A stretch of 64,000 nt of DNA from Gaoshiqia sp050178015 (GCA_050178015.1 JBFXGM010000008.1:80473-144472); one strand, 5' to 3'; shown: positions 53,643 to 63,912, counted from the first letter of the stretch. The notes: generated by a model not told the origin, from the sequence alone. Numbers and translations: made by a program.

Positions 53643-53794
53643 TTTTTCTCCTTCGCATTGCAGGTTGATTTGTTTGTTTTATTTCCCTGACAAATGTGCG
53701 ATTTTGTCCGGGAAGCCTCCGTTTTGTTCTGAAATTATTACTTTTATCCATCAGGTAATAATTATAATCGAATACACCAAAAATCACCCATATT

Positions 53795-54349
53795 ATGGAT
53801 CTGAAAATTCGAGAGATTGCCGATCGGTTAAGAGGTTTTCGTGATGCCTTAGACCTTTCGGAAGACAGTTGTGCCGCTGCTTGTGGTATAAGTGTTGACC
53901 AGTACAAAGATTACGAAGCCGGAAATACCGACATTCCGGTTAGTTTTTTGTATCGATTTTCAACGACTTTTGATATTGAAATCACTGCGCTGCTTACTGG
54001 CGACATGCCGAGAATGGCTGGTTATTCGCTCACCCGCAAAGGAACCGGAGTGGTGGCCGAACGCCGCAAGGAATATAAATATCAGGCGTTGAACGAAAGT
54101 TTTATCCACAAAAAAGCCCAACCCTTCGTGGTAACTGTTTCTCCCGATTTAGAACCGAAACCAATTGCGGTTTATCAACACCAGGGGCAGGAATTCAATT
54201 TGGTGCTGAAGGGGCGTTTGATGGTTGTCCTGAATGGAAAGGAATTGGTGCTGGAAGAGGGCGATTCGCTTTGGTTTAATTCCGGATTGCCCCACGGGAT
54301 GAAAGCCCTGGACGGGAACGAGGCCGAATTTTTAGCTATGATTTTTTAA
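53795..54349 (+). CDS. XRE-family regulator with cupin domain
   Basis: A 184-residue transcription factor: HTH domain (about 5-65; RLRGFRDALDLSEDSCAAACGI) and a C-terminal cupin (about 105-184; HQGQEFNLVLKGRLMVVLNGKELVLEEGDSLWFNSGLPHGMKA, with breaks). The cupin probably binds a small effector. It is 9 bp before an acyl-CoA synthetase gene, so it likely regulates that gene. Confidence 0.9.
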   Translation: MDLKIREIADRLRGFRDALDLSEDSCAAACGISVDQYKDYEAGNTDIPVSFLYRFSTTFDIEITALLTGDMPRMAGYSLTRKGTGVVAERRKEYKYQALNESFIHKKAQPFVVTVSPDLEPKPIAVYQHQGQEFNLVLKGRLMVVLNGKELVLEEGDSLWFNSGLPHGMKALDGNEAEFLAMIF

Positions 54350-54358
54350 TTTGTAGAT

Positions 54359-56011
54359 ATGGTTTTAAGTGAAAGATATTTGAAAAAATGCAGGTTTGAG
54401 AGCCTGTCTGATTTTAAGGAAAACCTGGAGTTTGTGATTCCGGACAATTTTAACTTCGGCTATGATGTGGTGGATGAATACGCCCGCGTGGAACCGGATA
54501 AATTAGCGCTGGTTTGGACAAACGATCAAGGTGAGCACCTGGATTTTACCTTTGCTCAATTGAATGCATACAGCGACCAGACCGCTTCTTATTTTCAGTC
54601 GCTCGGAATTGGCCGGGGCGATAAGGTAATGTTGATCTTAAAGCGCCGTTTTGAGTTTTGGTTTTCGATCATCGCCTTGCATAAAATTGGGGCTGTATGT
54701 ATTCCGGCCACTCACTTGCTGATGAAAAAGGATATCGTTTTTCGGAATAATGCCGCCGGAATAAAAGCTATTGTGTCAGTGGGCGACGAAAATGTGTTGC
54801 ACCAGATTGACCAGGCCATGGCGGAGTCGCCCACAGTGGAGCAGAAAATCTCTGTCGGGCCGAAGATTCCTACCGGGTGGAGTGATTTTTCTGTCGGGAT
54901 TTCTTCGGCCCCAGCTTTTGTGAAACCCGCAAAAGCTTCCGAAAATACGGATATCTCCTTATTGTATTTTACTTCCGGAACTACAGGGAATCCTAAAATG
55001 GTAGCTCACGATTTTACTTATCCGATAGGGCATATCACCACAGCATCGTATTGGCAAAATGTGCAGGAAAATGGATTGCACCTCACGGTTGCCGACACGG
55101 GGTGGGGTAAAGCGGTTTGGGGTAAATTATATGGTCAGTGGTTGGCCGGTTGTGCCGTGTTTGTCTATGACCACGACAAATTCACTCCGGCTGATATGCT
55201 TGAAGTGATCAGCAAGTACCGGGTGACTTCTTTTTGCGCTCCGCCAACCGTTTACCGGTTTATGATCCGCGAAGATTTCTCGAGATACGATTTGTCATCG
55301 CTGAAATATTGCACCGTGGCGGGCGAACCGCTGAATGCCGAGGTTTATAACCGTTTTCTAAAATTGACCGGCATTTGCCTGAAGGAAGGTTTTGGCCAGA
55401 CGGAAACGGTTGTTTCTATCGCTACGTTCCCCTGGATGGAAACAAAGCCGGGCTCCATGGGAGTTCCGAATCCCGCCTATGATGTGCAGTTGCTTCACCC
55501 CGAAGACCGCCTTTGCGAAGATGGAGAGATCGGGGAGATTGTGGTTTTCACCGGCGCAAAATTACCGGTTGGGCTGTTTAAAGAATATTACCGGGACCCG
55601 ACTCAAACTGCAGCCGTTTGGTATGATGGTTATTACCATACCGGCGACCTGGCCTGGCGAGATGAAGATGGCTATTTCTGGTTTGTTGGCAGGGTTGATG
55701 ATGTCATTAAAAGTTCGGGTTATCGCATTGGCCCTTTCGAAGTGGAAAGCGCTTTGATGGAGCATCCGGCAGTGGTGGAGTGCGCGGTAACCGCTGTCCC
55801 GGATGAAATCCGCGGACAGGTTGTAAAAGCCAGTATTATTTTATCTCAGGAATATCGTCCCGGTTCGGACCTTTTGGTAAAGGAAATTCAGGATCATGTC
55901 AAGCGCATTACTGCTCCGTATAAATACCCGCGTATTGTGGAGTTTGTGACGGAGTTGCCCAAAACAATTTCCGGAAAAATACGGCGTGTTGAAATCCGGG
56001 AAAAGCAATAA
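54359..56011 (+). CDS. AMP-dependent acyl-CoA synthetase
   Basis: A 550-residue adenylate-forming enzyme: LYFTSGTTGNPKMVAHD (P-loop), GFGQTETVV, YHTGDLAWRDEDGYFWFVGR, VDDVIKSSGYRIGPFEVESA and PKTISGKIRR with the C-terminal catalytic Lys. It resembles the medium-chain acyl/benzoate type. It converts a carboxylic acid to its CoA ester using ATP. It is co-transcribed with the XRE-cupin regulator. Confidence 0.9.
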   Translation: MVLSERYLKKCRFESLSDFKENLEFVIPDNFNFGYDVVDEYARVEPDKLALVWTNDQGEHLDFTFAQLNAYSDQTASYFQSLGIGRGDKVMLILKRRFEFWFSIIALHKIGAVCIPATHLLMKKDIVFRNNAAGIKAIVSVGDENVLHQIDQAMAESPTVEQKISVGPKIPTGWSDFSVGISSAPAFVKPAKASENTDISLLYFTSGTTGNPKMVAHDFTYPIGHITTASYWQNVQENGLHLTVADTGWGKAVWGKLYGQWLAGCAVFVYDHDKFTPADMLEVISKYRVTSFCAPPTVYRFMIREDFSRYDLSSLKYCTVAGEPLNAEVYNRFLKLTGICLKEGFGQTETVVSIATFPWMETKPGSMGVPNPAYDVQLLHPEDRLCEDGEIGEIVVFTGAKLPVGLFKEYYRDPTQTAAVWYDGYYHTGDLAWRDEDGYFWFVGRVDDVIKSSGYRIGPFEVESALMEHPAVVECAVTAVPDEIRGQVVKASIILSQEYRPGSDLLVKEIQDHVKRITAPYKYPRIVEFVTELPKTISGKIRRVEIREKQ

Positions 56012-56027
56012 TTTTTTAACCTACGAA

Positions 56028-56055
56028 AAAAGGGTGTCCGACGGGACACCCTTTT
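56028..56055 (+). terminator. Terminator after the acyl-CoA synthetase
   Basis: AAAAGGGTGTCC (56028-56039) pairs perfectly with GGACACCCTTTT (56044-56055) around a four-base loop. The A and T runs at both ends make it usable in both directions, so it may also serve the convergent GH51 gene. Confidence 0.85.
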
Positions 56056-56077
56056 CTGTTTCATGAAAAATCTGATC

Positions 56078-57610
56078 TTATTTTAACTGGACCAGCACAA
56101 CTGATTTTGCTGGAATTTCAACAGTCAGTTTGCCATCTTTCGGTTTTTTAACGTCGAATGACTTTAGGGTAACTTTTTCCTCCTGACCAAAGTCGTTGTA
56201 ATCATTCATATTTTTCGCGGTCACAATTTGTCCGCTGGCCGAAGATACATCTTGTCCGGTAAGGGTGATGTCAATGCTTTCCGCTTTATTCGGGTTTAGG
56301 TTACACAGGGTGATGGAAACCTGTCCGTCTTTGGTTGAAGCCGAAGCATGAACGGCAGGAACCGACTTACCATCCAATTCATATTTCCCGGTTTTCAGGT
56401 TAACCGGAATAAGGTTGGCATCCTGGTGTACGCTGTACATTTTGAAAACGTAGTAGGTGGGGGTAAGTACCATTTGTTCCTCTTTGGTGAGGATGACCGA
56501 TTGCAGCACGTTAACGGTTTGGGCGATGTTGGCCATTTTTACACGGTCGGCGTGGTTGTTGAACAGGTTCAGGTTGATACCGGCTACCATAGCATCGCGC
56601 AGGGTATTTTGTTGATAGAGGAAACCGGGGTTTGTTCCAGGCTCCACATTGAACCAGTTGCCCCATTCGTCAACAATCAGTCCAATGCGTTTGTCAGGAT
56701 CGTACTTGTCCATAATAGTGGAGTGGCGTTTGATCAGTGTTTCCATTCGCAGGGTATTGTCCAGTACCGAGATCCATCCTTTTTCGTCGAAATCGGTGGC
56801 CGAACCTTTGTCCGTCCAGCCGGTAGTGAAGGTGTAGTTGTGCAGCGAAACGCCTTGTACCAGGTGGCGATGGCGGGTAGTTTTCTGCATCAATACTTCC
56901 ATCCAGTTGTAGTCATCCACATTCGGGCCTCCGGCTATTCTGTACAAATCGCCACGGCAATAGCCGGCAAACCGGTTATAAAGGTCGGCGTAATACTCGG
57001 GAGTCATATTACCGCCACAACCCCAGTTCTCGTTTCCGATTCCCCAGTACTTCACGTTCCAGGGTTCTTCACGTCCGTTTTGTTTGCGCAGGTCGGTCAT
57101 CGGGCTGATGTTCGCAGAGGTAACATACTCGACCCACTCGGCAGCTTCGCGTACGGTTCCCGAGCCAACATTCAGGTTGATGTAAGGCTCGGCGTTGATC
57201 AGTTCGCAAAAGTCCAGAAATTCGTGCGTACCGAAACTGTTGTCTTCGGTAACTCCGCCCCAGTGTACATTCACCATTGAAGGGCGTTTGTGTTTTGGGC
57301 CAATGCCGTCTTTCCAGTTGTAGGTGTCGGCAAAACAGCCGCCCGGCCAACGGAGCAGTGGAATGTTCATGTCTTTCAAGGCACCGATTACGTCTAGCCG
57401 AAATCCACGGATGTTGGGAATGTCAGAATCTTCGCCGACATAAATTCCACCGTAGATACAACGCCCCAGGTGTTCGGCAAAATGACCGTAGATTTCACGG
57501 TTGATTTTTGTTTCTGCCTGATCGGTGTGCAGGGTTAAGCTGCTTTGTCCCAGTGTGCTGAGGCTGATCAGGGATAGGAGGATGAATGAATAGATCGTAT
57601 TCTTCTTCAT
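56078..57610 (-). CDS. GH51 alpha-L-arabinofuranosidase
   Basis: A 510-residue secreted glycosidase with a signal peptide (about 1-21). The acid/base glutamate is in WGIGNENWGCGGNMTPEYYAD and the nucleophile in IGLIVDEWGNWF, both GH51 hallmarks. REIYGHFAEHLGRCIYGGI and LLRWPGGCFADTYNWKDGIGP (in parts) are also typical. It removes arabinose from arabinan or arabinoxylan. It shares strand with the pectate lyase upstream, 382 bp away. Confidence 0.93.
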   Translation of the reverse strand: MKKNTIYSFILLSLISLSTLGQSSLTLHTDQAETKINREIYGHFAEHLGRCIYGGIYVGEDSDIPNIRGFRLDVIGALKDMNIPLLRWPGGCFADTYNWKDGIGPKHKRPSMVNVHWGGVTEDNSFGTHEFLDFCELINAEPYINLNVGSGTVREAAEWVEYVTSANISPMTDLRKQNGREEPWNVKYWGIGNENWGCGGNMTPEYYADLYNRFAGYCRGDLYRIAGGPNVDDYNWMEVLMQKTTRHRHLVQGVSLHNYTFTTGWTDKGSATDFDEKGWISVLDNTLRMETLIKRHSTIMDKYDPDKRIGLIVDEWGNWFNVEPGTNPGFLYQQNTLRDAMVAGINLNLFNNHADRVKMANIAQTVNVLQSVILTKEEQMVLTPTYYVFKMYSVHQDANLIPVNLKTGKYELDGKSVPAVHASASTKDGQVSITLCNLNPNKAESIDITLTGQDVSSASGQIVTAKNMNDYNDFGQEEKVTLKSFDVKKPKDGKLTVEIPAKSVVLVQLK

Positions 57611-57922
57611 GATTTAGTTATTTGATGATGTCCAAAAATAATAAAAGTATATAGTACTCTTATGAAACAGGTTTTATAACATCTTTTTACTATTGGCCCC
57701 TGGGTAGTCTCGGCTTGGTTCAGCCGGTGTACATTTAACAGGGCTCATTTTTCAGCGACAGCTAAGATAGTTCTATTACTTGGCATCGATGAGGACAAAT
57801 AGGTAACGTGGGAGGACATATCAATAAAACATAGTTTGACCGTCAGGAAGCAGGTATGACTCGGTGGCGAAGATCATTTATTATTCTATTATTGACTATT
57901 TATCAGTGTGTTATGTCAAATG

Positions 57923-57960
57923 ATATGAGGCTGTTTTCAAAACAGAAAACAGCCTCATAT
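57923..57960. terminator. Long hairpin between the pectate lyase and GH51 genes
   Basis: ATATGAGGCTGTTTTC (57923-57938) pairs perfectly over 16 bp with GAAAACAGCCTCATAT (57945-57960). A T-rich stretch follows only on the plus-strand side, so termination of the minus-strand lyase transcript is likely but not ideal. The rest of the 57611-57922 gap shows no gene or clear promoter. Confidence 0.6.
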
Positions 57961-57992
57961 ATTTTATCAACTTAAAAATCTTATTACCGGTG

Positions 57993-59504
57993 CTAAAAGT
58001 TTGAAGTTCCTGCTTCCGTTTGCTTCTCAGTAACAACTTTTACCAAGCTGTTCAGAAAAACTTCGAGGTTGGTATACCTGTTATCCAGTTTTTTGTTGTT
58101 GCGATCCGAGGGGTCCAGCGGATTAAGTTTATTGGTCGTTTCCCAAGTGTCAGGCATGCCGTCGAGGTCGGTATCTGTGGGGACGTCGCCGTTAGCCAGT
58201 GCCGACCATCCGCCTATGGCCGATTGGGTATCGATCAAACCGTTGGAGCTTCCGTTTCCGCCGTCCATATACGTTGGTATTCCGGATTCAGCTTCAGATG
58301 TAATCCGGATATCCACGGCATCGCGGGCTAAACTGGCCCCGGCATAAGCCAACACTTGCGCGAAAGCACTGGCAGCGGTATGCGTGGTAATTTCGGGTTC
58401 GTTCACGGGCTCGGTCAACTTTAAATCATTGAGGGTTACTCCCGGAGCATAAGAAGAAAAGGAAGAACTATGCATGTTGACGCCCAACCAATTGTCGGCA
58501 GTGTTGGCGCTGCTGGCGGTCATTACATTTCCGCTTACATAAAACTTACCATATACTCCGGCTGGTTGGGCATTGCTTCCGTTGTCGGCATACGGCTGAA
58601 CGATTCTGCCTTTGTTGGAACTGGCAGGTCCGGCTTTGTAATAGTTATTGATGAGGTTGTAGGAACCTCCTTCGGCAGCGTACGCCGTGTTGCCTCCCCA
58701 GTTGAAAAGCACATTGTTGCGGAAGTCCACAACTTCCTCATCTGGTTTGTTCGAGTATCGGCTGCCGCAGAAACGCGGGTTGCGACTGTCGTGATGGGCC
58801 AGCAGATTGTGGTGGAACGAGGCTTTTTTACCTCCCCAAATGCCACCGTAGCCGTGTGTCCCCTTGTCGTGTACCGAATTTCGCAAACTTTCGGAAAGAA
58901 TGCACCATTGCATGGTGAAGTTCGAATTGTCGTAAAACGAAGCGCACTCGTCGGTACTCCAGCTCATGCTGCAATGGTCAATGATGATGTCAGACTGGTT
59001 ACGGCCCCAAATGGCGTCGTTTTCGGTTTTTGTTTCATCGCCCAAACGAAAGCGTATAAAACGAATAATTACATTGCTGGCATTCACCACTACCGAATGG
59101 TCGCGGATGCAAATGCCTTCACCCGGGGAAGTTTGCCCGGCAATCGTTAGGTCGCCGTTCGAAATCGTCAGGTTCGATTTCAGTTTTATTTCGCCCGAAA
59201 CTGCAAATACAATGGTGCGGGCGCCGCTTTGGTTTATGGCATAGCGAAGCGAACCGACTGAATAATCATCCTGAAGGGTAGTCACATAATGAACTTTTCC
59301 GTCCCGGCCTCCGGTGGTGTATTTGCCGTACCCTTCGGCTCCCGGAAAAGCTGCAAATGGAGTCGTATCGGGATTCTCGTCCGGTGTTTCATCCACAACA
59401 GGAGGCGTTACCGGACTATCTTCGACATCGTTTTTCGAACAGGAAAAAAGGAACAATGCTGTAAACATCAACACAAAAAATCTCACTTTCATTACATTTT
59501 TCAT
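57993..59504 (-). CDS. Pectate lyase (PL1-like lipoprotein)
   Basis: A 503-residue lipoprotein (ALFLFSCSK lipobox) with a Pro/Asp/Thr linker and a right-handed beta-helix lyase domain: AFPGAEGYGKYTTGGRDGKV, GSLRYAINQSGARTIVFAVSG, IIIDHCSMSWSTDE and SRNPRFCGSRYSN. The tail DTDLDGMPDTWE is a Ca-binding thrombospondin-3-like segment. It cleaves pectate by beta-elimination. The ATG at 59504 is used because the sequence upstream of it is not signal-like. A minus-strand TACTTTTG (-7 type) lies at 59544-59551. Confidence 0.88.
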   Translation of the reverse strand: MKNVMKVRFFVLMFTALFLFSCSKNDVEDSPVTPPVVDETPDENPDTTPFAAFPGAEGYGKYTTGGRDGKVHYVTTLQDDYSVGSLRYAINQSGARTIVFAVSGEIKLKSNLTISNGDLTIAGQTSPGEGICIRDHSVVVNASNVIIRFIRFRLGDETKTENDAIWGRNQSDIIIDHCSMSWSTDECASFYDNSNFTMQWCILSESLRNSVHDKGTHGYGGIWGGKKASFHHNLLAHHDSRNPRFCGSRYSNKPDEEVVDFRNNVLFNWGGNTAYAAEGGSYNLINNYYKAGPASSNKGRIVQPYADNGSNAQPAGVYGKFYVSGNVMTASSANTADNWLGVNMHSSSFSSYAPGVTLNDLKLTEPVNEPEITTHTAASAFAQVLAYAGASLARDAVDIRITSEAESGIPTYMDGGNGSSNGLIDTQSAIGGWSALANGDVPTDTDLDGMPDTWETTNKLNPLDPSDRNNKKLDNRYTNLEVFLNSLVKVVTEKQTEAGTSNF

Positions 59505-59827
59505 TTTTTTTCTCTTTTTGAACGGGGTACAATTTTGCAGGCCCAAAAGTATCATTAATTGTTTGTTTTGTGTTGGATGATACCAGAACATCGTATTTAG
59601 ACATGAGGGATTCGTGTTTGTTTGAATAAAACAGGGTTTACAGATTAAAATGATTATAAATAAAAGCGGATATTTCAGGAATAGGATTTTTTGAAAAATA
59701 GGGATGATTGTTCTAAATCCGCGTTGGCAAAGATTTTTAGCAAATCCGGCATGGGTGAAATTTCATTTTGTGCTTCTATTCTCAGGTTTTGGACGCTCTG
59801 TCTGTTTTTCCACCCCAGTCCAAAATC

Positions 59828-59858
59828 TTGATTTCTTTTTCCTGTTTGGCTATATTTG
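59828..59858 (+). promoter_or_regulatory. Candidate promoter of the etf operon
   Basis: TATATTTG at 59851-59858 is an exact -7 match, and TTG at 59828-59830 is at a 20-bp spacing. The start codon of etfB is about 200 bp downstream. The gap 59505-60060 holds no convincing gene. Confidence 0.5.
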
Positions 59859-60060
59859 CCTGCCTTGCAAAGATGCCGCCGTGTTTCGAAAGCCTTTGCA
59901 AGACCAATCAATCCTAGTTCTTACATACTTATTGTGTGATCATCCGGTAAAATACGGTCCCGGTTGGGCGTTCTTTATCGGTAGTAAGGTCGTGCGGTAG
60001 TAAAGAATAACCAGGGATGATTGGCCAAACCAATCAATAGAACTGATAAATTTAAATACG

Positions 60061-60936
60061 ATGAAAGCTTACAAAATTATCGTACTGGCCAAACAGGTTC
60101 CTGATACCCGGAACGTTGGCAAGGACGCGATGAAAGCCGATGGTACGATTAACCGTGCCGCTTTGCCGGCTATCTTTAATCCCGAAGATTTAAATGCGCT
60201 GGAGCAGGCACTGCGAATCAAGGAAAATTTTCCCGGGACAACAGTCACCATTCTCACCATGGGACCCGGACGTGCCGCTGAAATCATCCGCGAAGCAATG
60301 TTCCGGGGTGCCGATGATGGCATATTGCTTTCCGACCGGGCTTTTGCCGGATCGGATACGCTGGCAACATCCTACGCCATTTCCCAGGCGCTGAAAAAAG
60401 TGAAAGACGTCGATATCATCATTGCCGGCCGTCAGGCTATTGATGGCGATACGGCTCAGGTGGGGCCTCAGGTCGCCGAAAAATTAGGACTTCCGCAAGT
60501 AACTTATGTGGAAGAAGTGCAAAAAATCGAAGGTGGAAAGATCTTCATGAAACGGCGCCTGGAACGGGGTGTGGAAGTGGTGGGTTGCCCGCTGCCGATG
60601 GTGATGACCGTGAACGGATCGGCCCCCGACTGTCGCGCCCGTAACGCCAAATTGCTGATGAAGTACAAACATGCCAAAACGGTTTCCGAACTCCAAAACT
60701 CCAACGAAGATTACCTTCACCTGTACAACGACCGTCCGTACCTGAACATCCCGGAATGGTCGGTAAACGACATCGAGGTAAACCAGGCTGAACTGGGACT
60801 GAGCGGTTCGCCAACCAAGGTGAAAACCGTCGAGAACGTAGTCCTTCAGGCCAAAGAAGCAAAAATGATTACTTCGGCAGACAGCGAAATTGACGAGCTG
60901 ATGCGCGAACTGATCGAAAGTCACACCATTGGTTAA
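60061..60936 (+). CDS. etfB: Electron transfer flavoprotein beta subunit
   Basis: A 291-residue ETF beta subunit: IIVLAKQVPDTRNV, NPEDLNALEQALRIKE, VTILTMGPGRAAEIIREAMFRGAD and VDIIIAGRQAIDGDTAQVGPQVAE. It binds AMP or FAD and forms a dimer with EtfA. It heads an operon with etfA and an acyl-CoA dehydrogenase, so it accepts electrons from acyl-CoA oxidation or delivers them for reduction. Whether this ETF bifurcates cannot be decided here. Confidence 0.93.
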   Translation: MKAYKIIVLAKQVPDTRNVGKDAMKADGTINRAALPAIFNPEDLNALEQALRIKENFPGTTVTILTMGPGRAAEIIREAMFRGADDGILLSDRAFAGSDTLATSYAISQALKKVKDVDIIIAGRQAIDGDTAQVGPQVAEKLGLPQVTYVEEVQKIEGGKIFMKRRLERGVEVVGCPLPMVMTVNGSAPDCRARNAKLLMKYKHAKTVSELQNSNEDYLHLYNDRPYLNIPEWSVNDIEVNQAELGLSGSPTKVKTVENVVLQAKEAKMITSADSEIDELMRELIESHTIG

Positions 60937-60956
60937 ACCTCTAATTAAACCGGATT

Positions 60957-61976
60957 ATGAATAGTGTATTTGTATATTGCGAAATAGAAGAAGGTCAGGT
61001 AGCCGAAGTTAGTCAGGAGCTGATGACCAAAGGACGCGGTCTGGCCAGCGAGTTGGGCTGTAAATTGGAGGCGGTTGCTATTGGCCACAACCTCGATGGA
61101 ATTGAAAGTCAAATCTTCCCGTATGGGGTCGATGTATTATATGTGGCTGATGATAAACGTTTGTATCCGTTCACAACGCTTCCACACACATCCATCATCG
61201 TAAAATTATTTGAAGAGCAAAAGCCGCAGGTGGCTCTGATGGGAGCATCTTCCATTGGTCGTGACCTTGGCCCACGGGTTTCGTCTGCTCTGCACAGCGG
61301 ATTGACTGCCGACTGCACCAGCCTGGTGATTGGCGATCACGAAGATAAGAAGCAGGGGAAGGTTTACGAGAACCTGCTTTACCAGATCCGCCCTGCATTT
61401 GGCGGCAACATCATTGCCACCATTATCAACCCCGATTGCCGTCCACAAATGGCAACTGTTCGCGAAGGGGTGATGAAAAAAGAAATTCTCGACCCAAAAT
61501 ATAAAGGGAAGGTGGTTAAGCTCGATGTTTCTAAGTATGTAACTGATGCCGATTTCGCTGTGGAAATCGTCGAACGGCATATGGAAAAAAGCAAAGTGAA
61601 CATGAAAGCGGCCCCGATTGTGGTCGCTGGTGGTTACGGAATGGGATCCAAAGAAAACTTCCAGTTGCTTTTCGACTTAGCTGCTGTATTGGGAGGTGAA
61701 GTAGGGGCTTCGCGGGCAGCTGTTGATGCCGGTTATGCAGTTCACGAACGTCAAATCGGTCAAACCGGTGTAACCGTTCGCCCCAAATTATATATTGCCT
61801 GTGGAATTTCGGGGCAGATCCAGCACCGTGCCGGTATGGAAGAATCTGCTCAGATCATTGCCATTAATACTGATCCGGAAGCTCCGATCAACGCCATTGC
61901 CGATTATGTGATCACCGGTGATGTTACGGAGATCATTCCGAAAATGATCAAGTATTATAAAAAGAATACCAAGTAA
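60957..61976 (+). CDS. etfA: Electron transfer flavoprotein alpha subunit
   Basis: A 339-residue ETF alpha subunit with the FAD-binding C-terminal domain: VVAGGYGMGSKENFQLLFDLA, VGASRAAVDAGYAVHERQIGQTG (in parts), LYIACGISGQIQHRAGM and INTDPEAPINAIADYVITGD. These are the standard EtfA motifs. It follows etfB by 20 bp. Confidence 0.94.
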   Translation: MNSVFVYCEIEEGQVAEVSQELMTKGRGLASELGCKLEAVAIGHNLDGIESQIFPYGVDVLYVADDKRLYPFTTLPHTSIIVKLFEEQKPQVALMGASSIGRDLGPRVSSALHSGLTADCTSLVIGDHEDKKQGKVYENLLYQIRPAFGGNIIATIINPDCRPQMATVREGVMKKEILDPKYKGKVVKLDVSKYVTDADFAVEIVERHMEKSKVNMKAAPIVVAGGYGMGSKENFQLLFDLAAVLGGEVGASRAAVDAGYAVHERQIGQTGVTVRPKLYIACGISGQIQHRAGMEESAQIIAINTDPEAPINAIADYVITGDVTEIIPKMIKYYKKNTK

Positions 61977-61999
61977 TTATCTTTTAAAACTTTTTAGAA

Positions 62000-63712
62000 A
62001 TGGCTAATTTTTATAACGATAATAAAGACCTGAAATTCCACCTCGATCATCCTCTGATGGAAAAAATCGTCCGTCTGAAGGAAAGGAATTTCTCCGAAAA
62101 AGGAAAGTTTGATTTTGCACCAATGGACCACGAAGATGCCATGGACAACTTCGACAAGGTACTGGAAGTGGTTGGCGAAATATGTGGTGAAATTGTAGGT
62201 CCCAACGCCGAGTCTATTGATGCAGAGGGACCGAGTGTGGTTGACGGGCATGTTATTTATGCCCGTGGGACAGAGGAGAATATTCAAGCGCTGAATAAAG
62301 CCGGCTTGATGGGAATGTCATTGCCCCGTAAATACGGCGGCCTGAATTTTCCGATCGTTCCTTATATCATGGCGGCTGATATTGTTTCGCGGGCCGATGC
62401 CGGATTTGTTAATATCTGGGGTTTGCAAGACTGTGCCGAAACCATCAATGAGTTTGCTTCGGAAGAACAAAAAGAAAAATACCTTACCCGCGTTTGCCAG
62501 GGCGATACCATGGCAATGGACCTCACCGAACCCGATGCCGGCTCCGACTTGCAGGCAGTTCAGCTGAAAGCCACCTTTGACGAAAAATCAGGTAAGTGGC
62601 TGCTGAATGGTGTAAAGCGGTTCATTACAAACGGTGATGGCCACATTTCGCTGGTGTTGGCCCGTTCCGAACCCGGCACAAAAGATGGTCGCGGCTTGTC
62701 CATGTTCATTTATGATAAAAATGATGGTGGCGTAACGGTACGGCGTATCGAGCACAAAATGGGCATCATCGGTTCGCCAACCTGCGAGCTGGTATTTAAA
62801 GATGCTCCGGGCGAACTGGTGGGCGACCGCAAAATGGGCCTTATTAAATATGTAATGGCCCTGATGAATGGTGCTCGTTTGGGTATTGCTGCCCAATCGG
62901 TGGGTGTTTCCGAAGCGGCATACCGCGAAGCCTTGGCCTACGCGAAAGAACGTACCCAATTTGGGAAAGCCATTATGCGTTTTCCCGCAGTTTACGAAAT
63001 GTTGGCTACAATGAAGGCCAAATTAGATGCCTCGCGTACCTTATTATATGAAACGGCTCGCTTTGTTGATGTATATAAAACCTACATGCATATTGCAGAG
63101 GAACGTAAACTGGAGAAAGACGAACGCGATGAAATGAAGAAATACCAGAAGCTGGCCGACTTTTATACGCCTCTGGTCAAGGGAATGTCTTCCGAATTCT
63201 GCAACCAGTTGGCTTACGACGCGGTCCAGATTCATGGCGGCTCCGGTTTCATGAAAGACTATCCGGTTGAACGGATCTATCGTGATGCCCGTATTACATC
63301 TATTTATGAAGGGACCACCCAATTACAGGTTGTTGCAGCTATCCGTGGTGTAACTACTGGTGCTTACCTGGATCAAATCCGTGTTTATGAAGCTGAAAAG
63401 GTTTCGCCCGAACTGGAACACCTTCGCCGCGCGTTGATTATTCTAACTGACGATTATGAACATGCCGTTAATAAGGTATTGGCTGTTGATGACAATGAGT
63501 TCGTTGATTTTCATGCCCGCCGGATGGTTGAAATGGCCGGTTATATTATTATGAGCTACCTCCTGGTGCTGGATAGTAACCGGGAACCGTCCTTCCTGAA
63601 GTCGGCAAAAAACTTTCTTCGCATGGCAAAAGCACAGGTAAAAGCGCATGCTGAATTTATTCGCACCTCAGATTTGAGCGATTTGGGCACCTATAAATAC
63701 GAAATGGAATAA
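62000..63712 (+). CDS. Acyl-CoA dehydrogenase
   Basis: A 570-residue FAD enzyme of the acyl-CoA dehydrogenase family, longer than the usual 380 residues because of a C-terminal extension from about 450. MDLTEPDAGSDLQAVQLKA and YALAYAKERTQFGKAIM-like segments are present, and the catalytic Glu is in ITSIYEGTTQLQ. It passes electrons to the ETF encoded just upstream. Substrate chain length is unknown. Confidence 0.92.
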   Translation: MANFYNDNKDLKFHLDHPLMEKIVRLKERNFSEKGKFDFAPMDHEDAMDNFDKVLEVVGEICGEIVGPNAESIDAEGPSVVDGHVIYARGTEENIQALNKAGLMGMSLPRKYGGLNFPIVPYIMAADIVSRADAGFVNIWGLQDCAETINEFASEEQKEKYLTRVCQGDTMAMDLTEPDAGSDLQAVQLKATFDEKSGKWLLNGVKRFITNGDGHISLVLARSEPGTKDGRGLSMFIYDKNDGGVTVRRIEHKMGIIGSPTCELVFKDAPGELVGDRKMGLIKYVMALMNGARLGIAAQSVGVSEAAYREALAYAKERTQFGKAIMRFPAVYEMLATMKAKLDASRTLLYETARFVDVYKTYMHIAEERKLEKDERDEMKKYQKLADFYTPLVKGMSSEFCNQLAYDAVQIHGGSGFMKDYPVERIYRDARITSIYEGTTQLQVVAAIRGVTTGAYLDQIRVYEAEKVSPELEHLRRALIILTDDYEHAVNKVLAVDDNEFVDFHARRMVEMAGYIIMSYLLVLDSNREPSFLKSAKNFLRMAKAQVKAHAEFIRTSDLSDLGTYKYEME

Positions 63713-63737
63713 CATTCCTCGGTACATAAATCAACGG

Positions 63738-63769
63738 CAGGCCACCCGGTTTTAGGGTGGCCTGTTTTT
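63738..63769 (+). terminator. Terminator of the etf operon
   Basis: CAGGCCACCC (63738-63747) pairs perfectly with GGGTGGCCTG (63755-63764), followed by five T residues. Confidence 0.9.
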
Positions 63770-63882
63770 GTTTCCAGAAAATGGTAAATTTTAAGTAGGA
63801 AAAGTTTTCTCCTTAATGAATTGATGGTCAGTGTGTATGTGTTTTGCATTAAAAATAGATTAGAAAAATGTTGCAAAATATG

Positions 63883-63912
63883 TTGCAGAACAAAAAAAGC
63901 TCTCTATATTTG
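63883..63912 (+). promoter_or_regulatory. Strong promoter at the right edge
   Basis: TTG at 63883-63885, a 19-bp spacer and TATATTTG at 63905-63912 fit the Bacteroidota consensus exactly. An A/T-rich upstream stretch (63850-63882) could act as an UP-like element. About 85 bp of leader follow without a gene start, so the transcribed gene is outside the window. A stable-RNA operon is possible but unproven. Confidence 0.6.

Noticed and set aside
59704..60000. 98-codon frame before etfB
   Set aside because: It contains the etf promoter element, shows no family resemblance and has unusual Cys/Phe-rich content.
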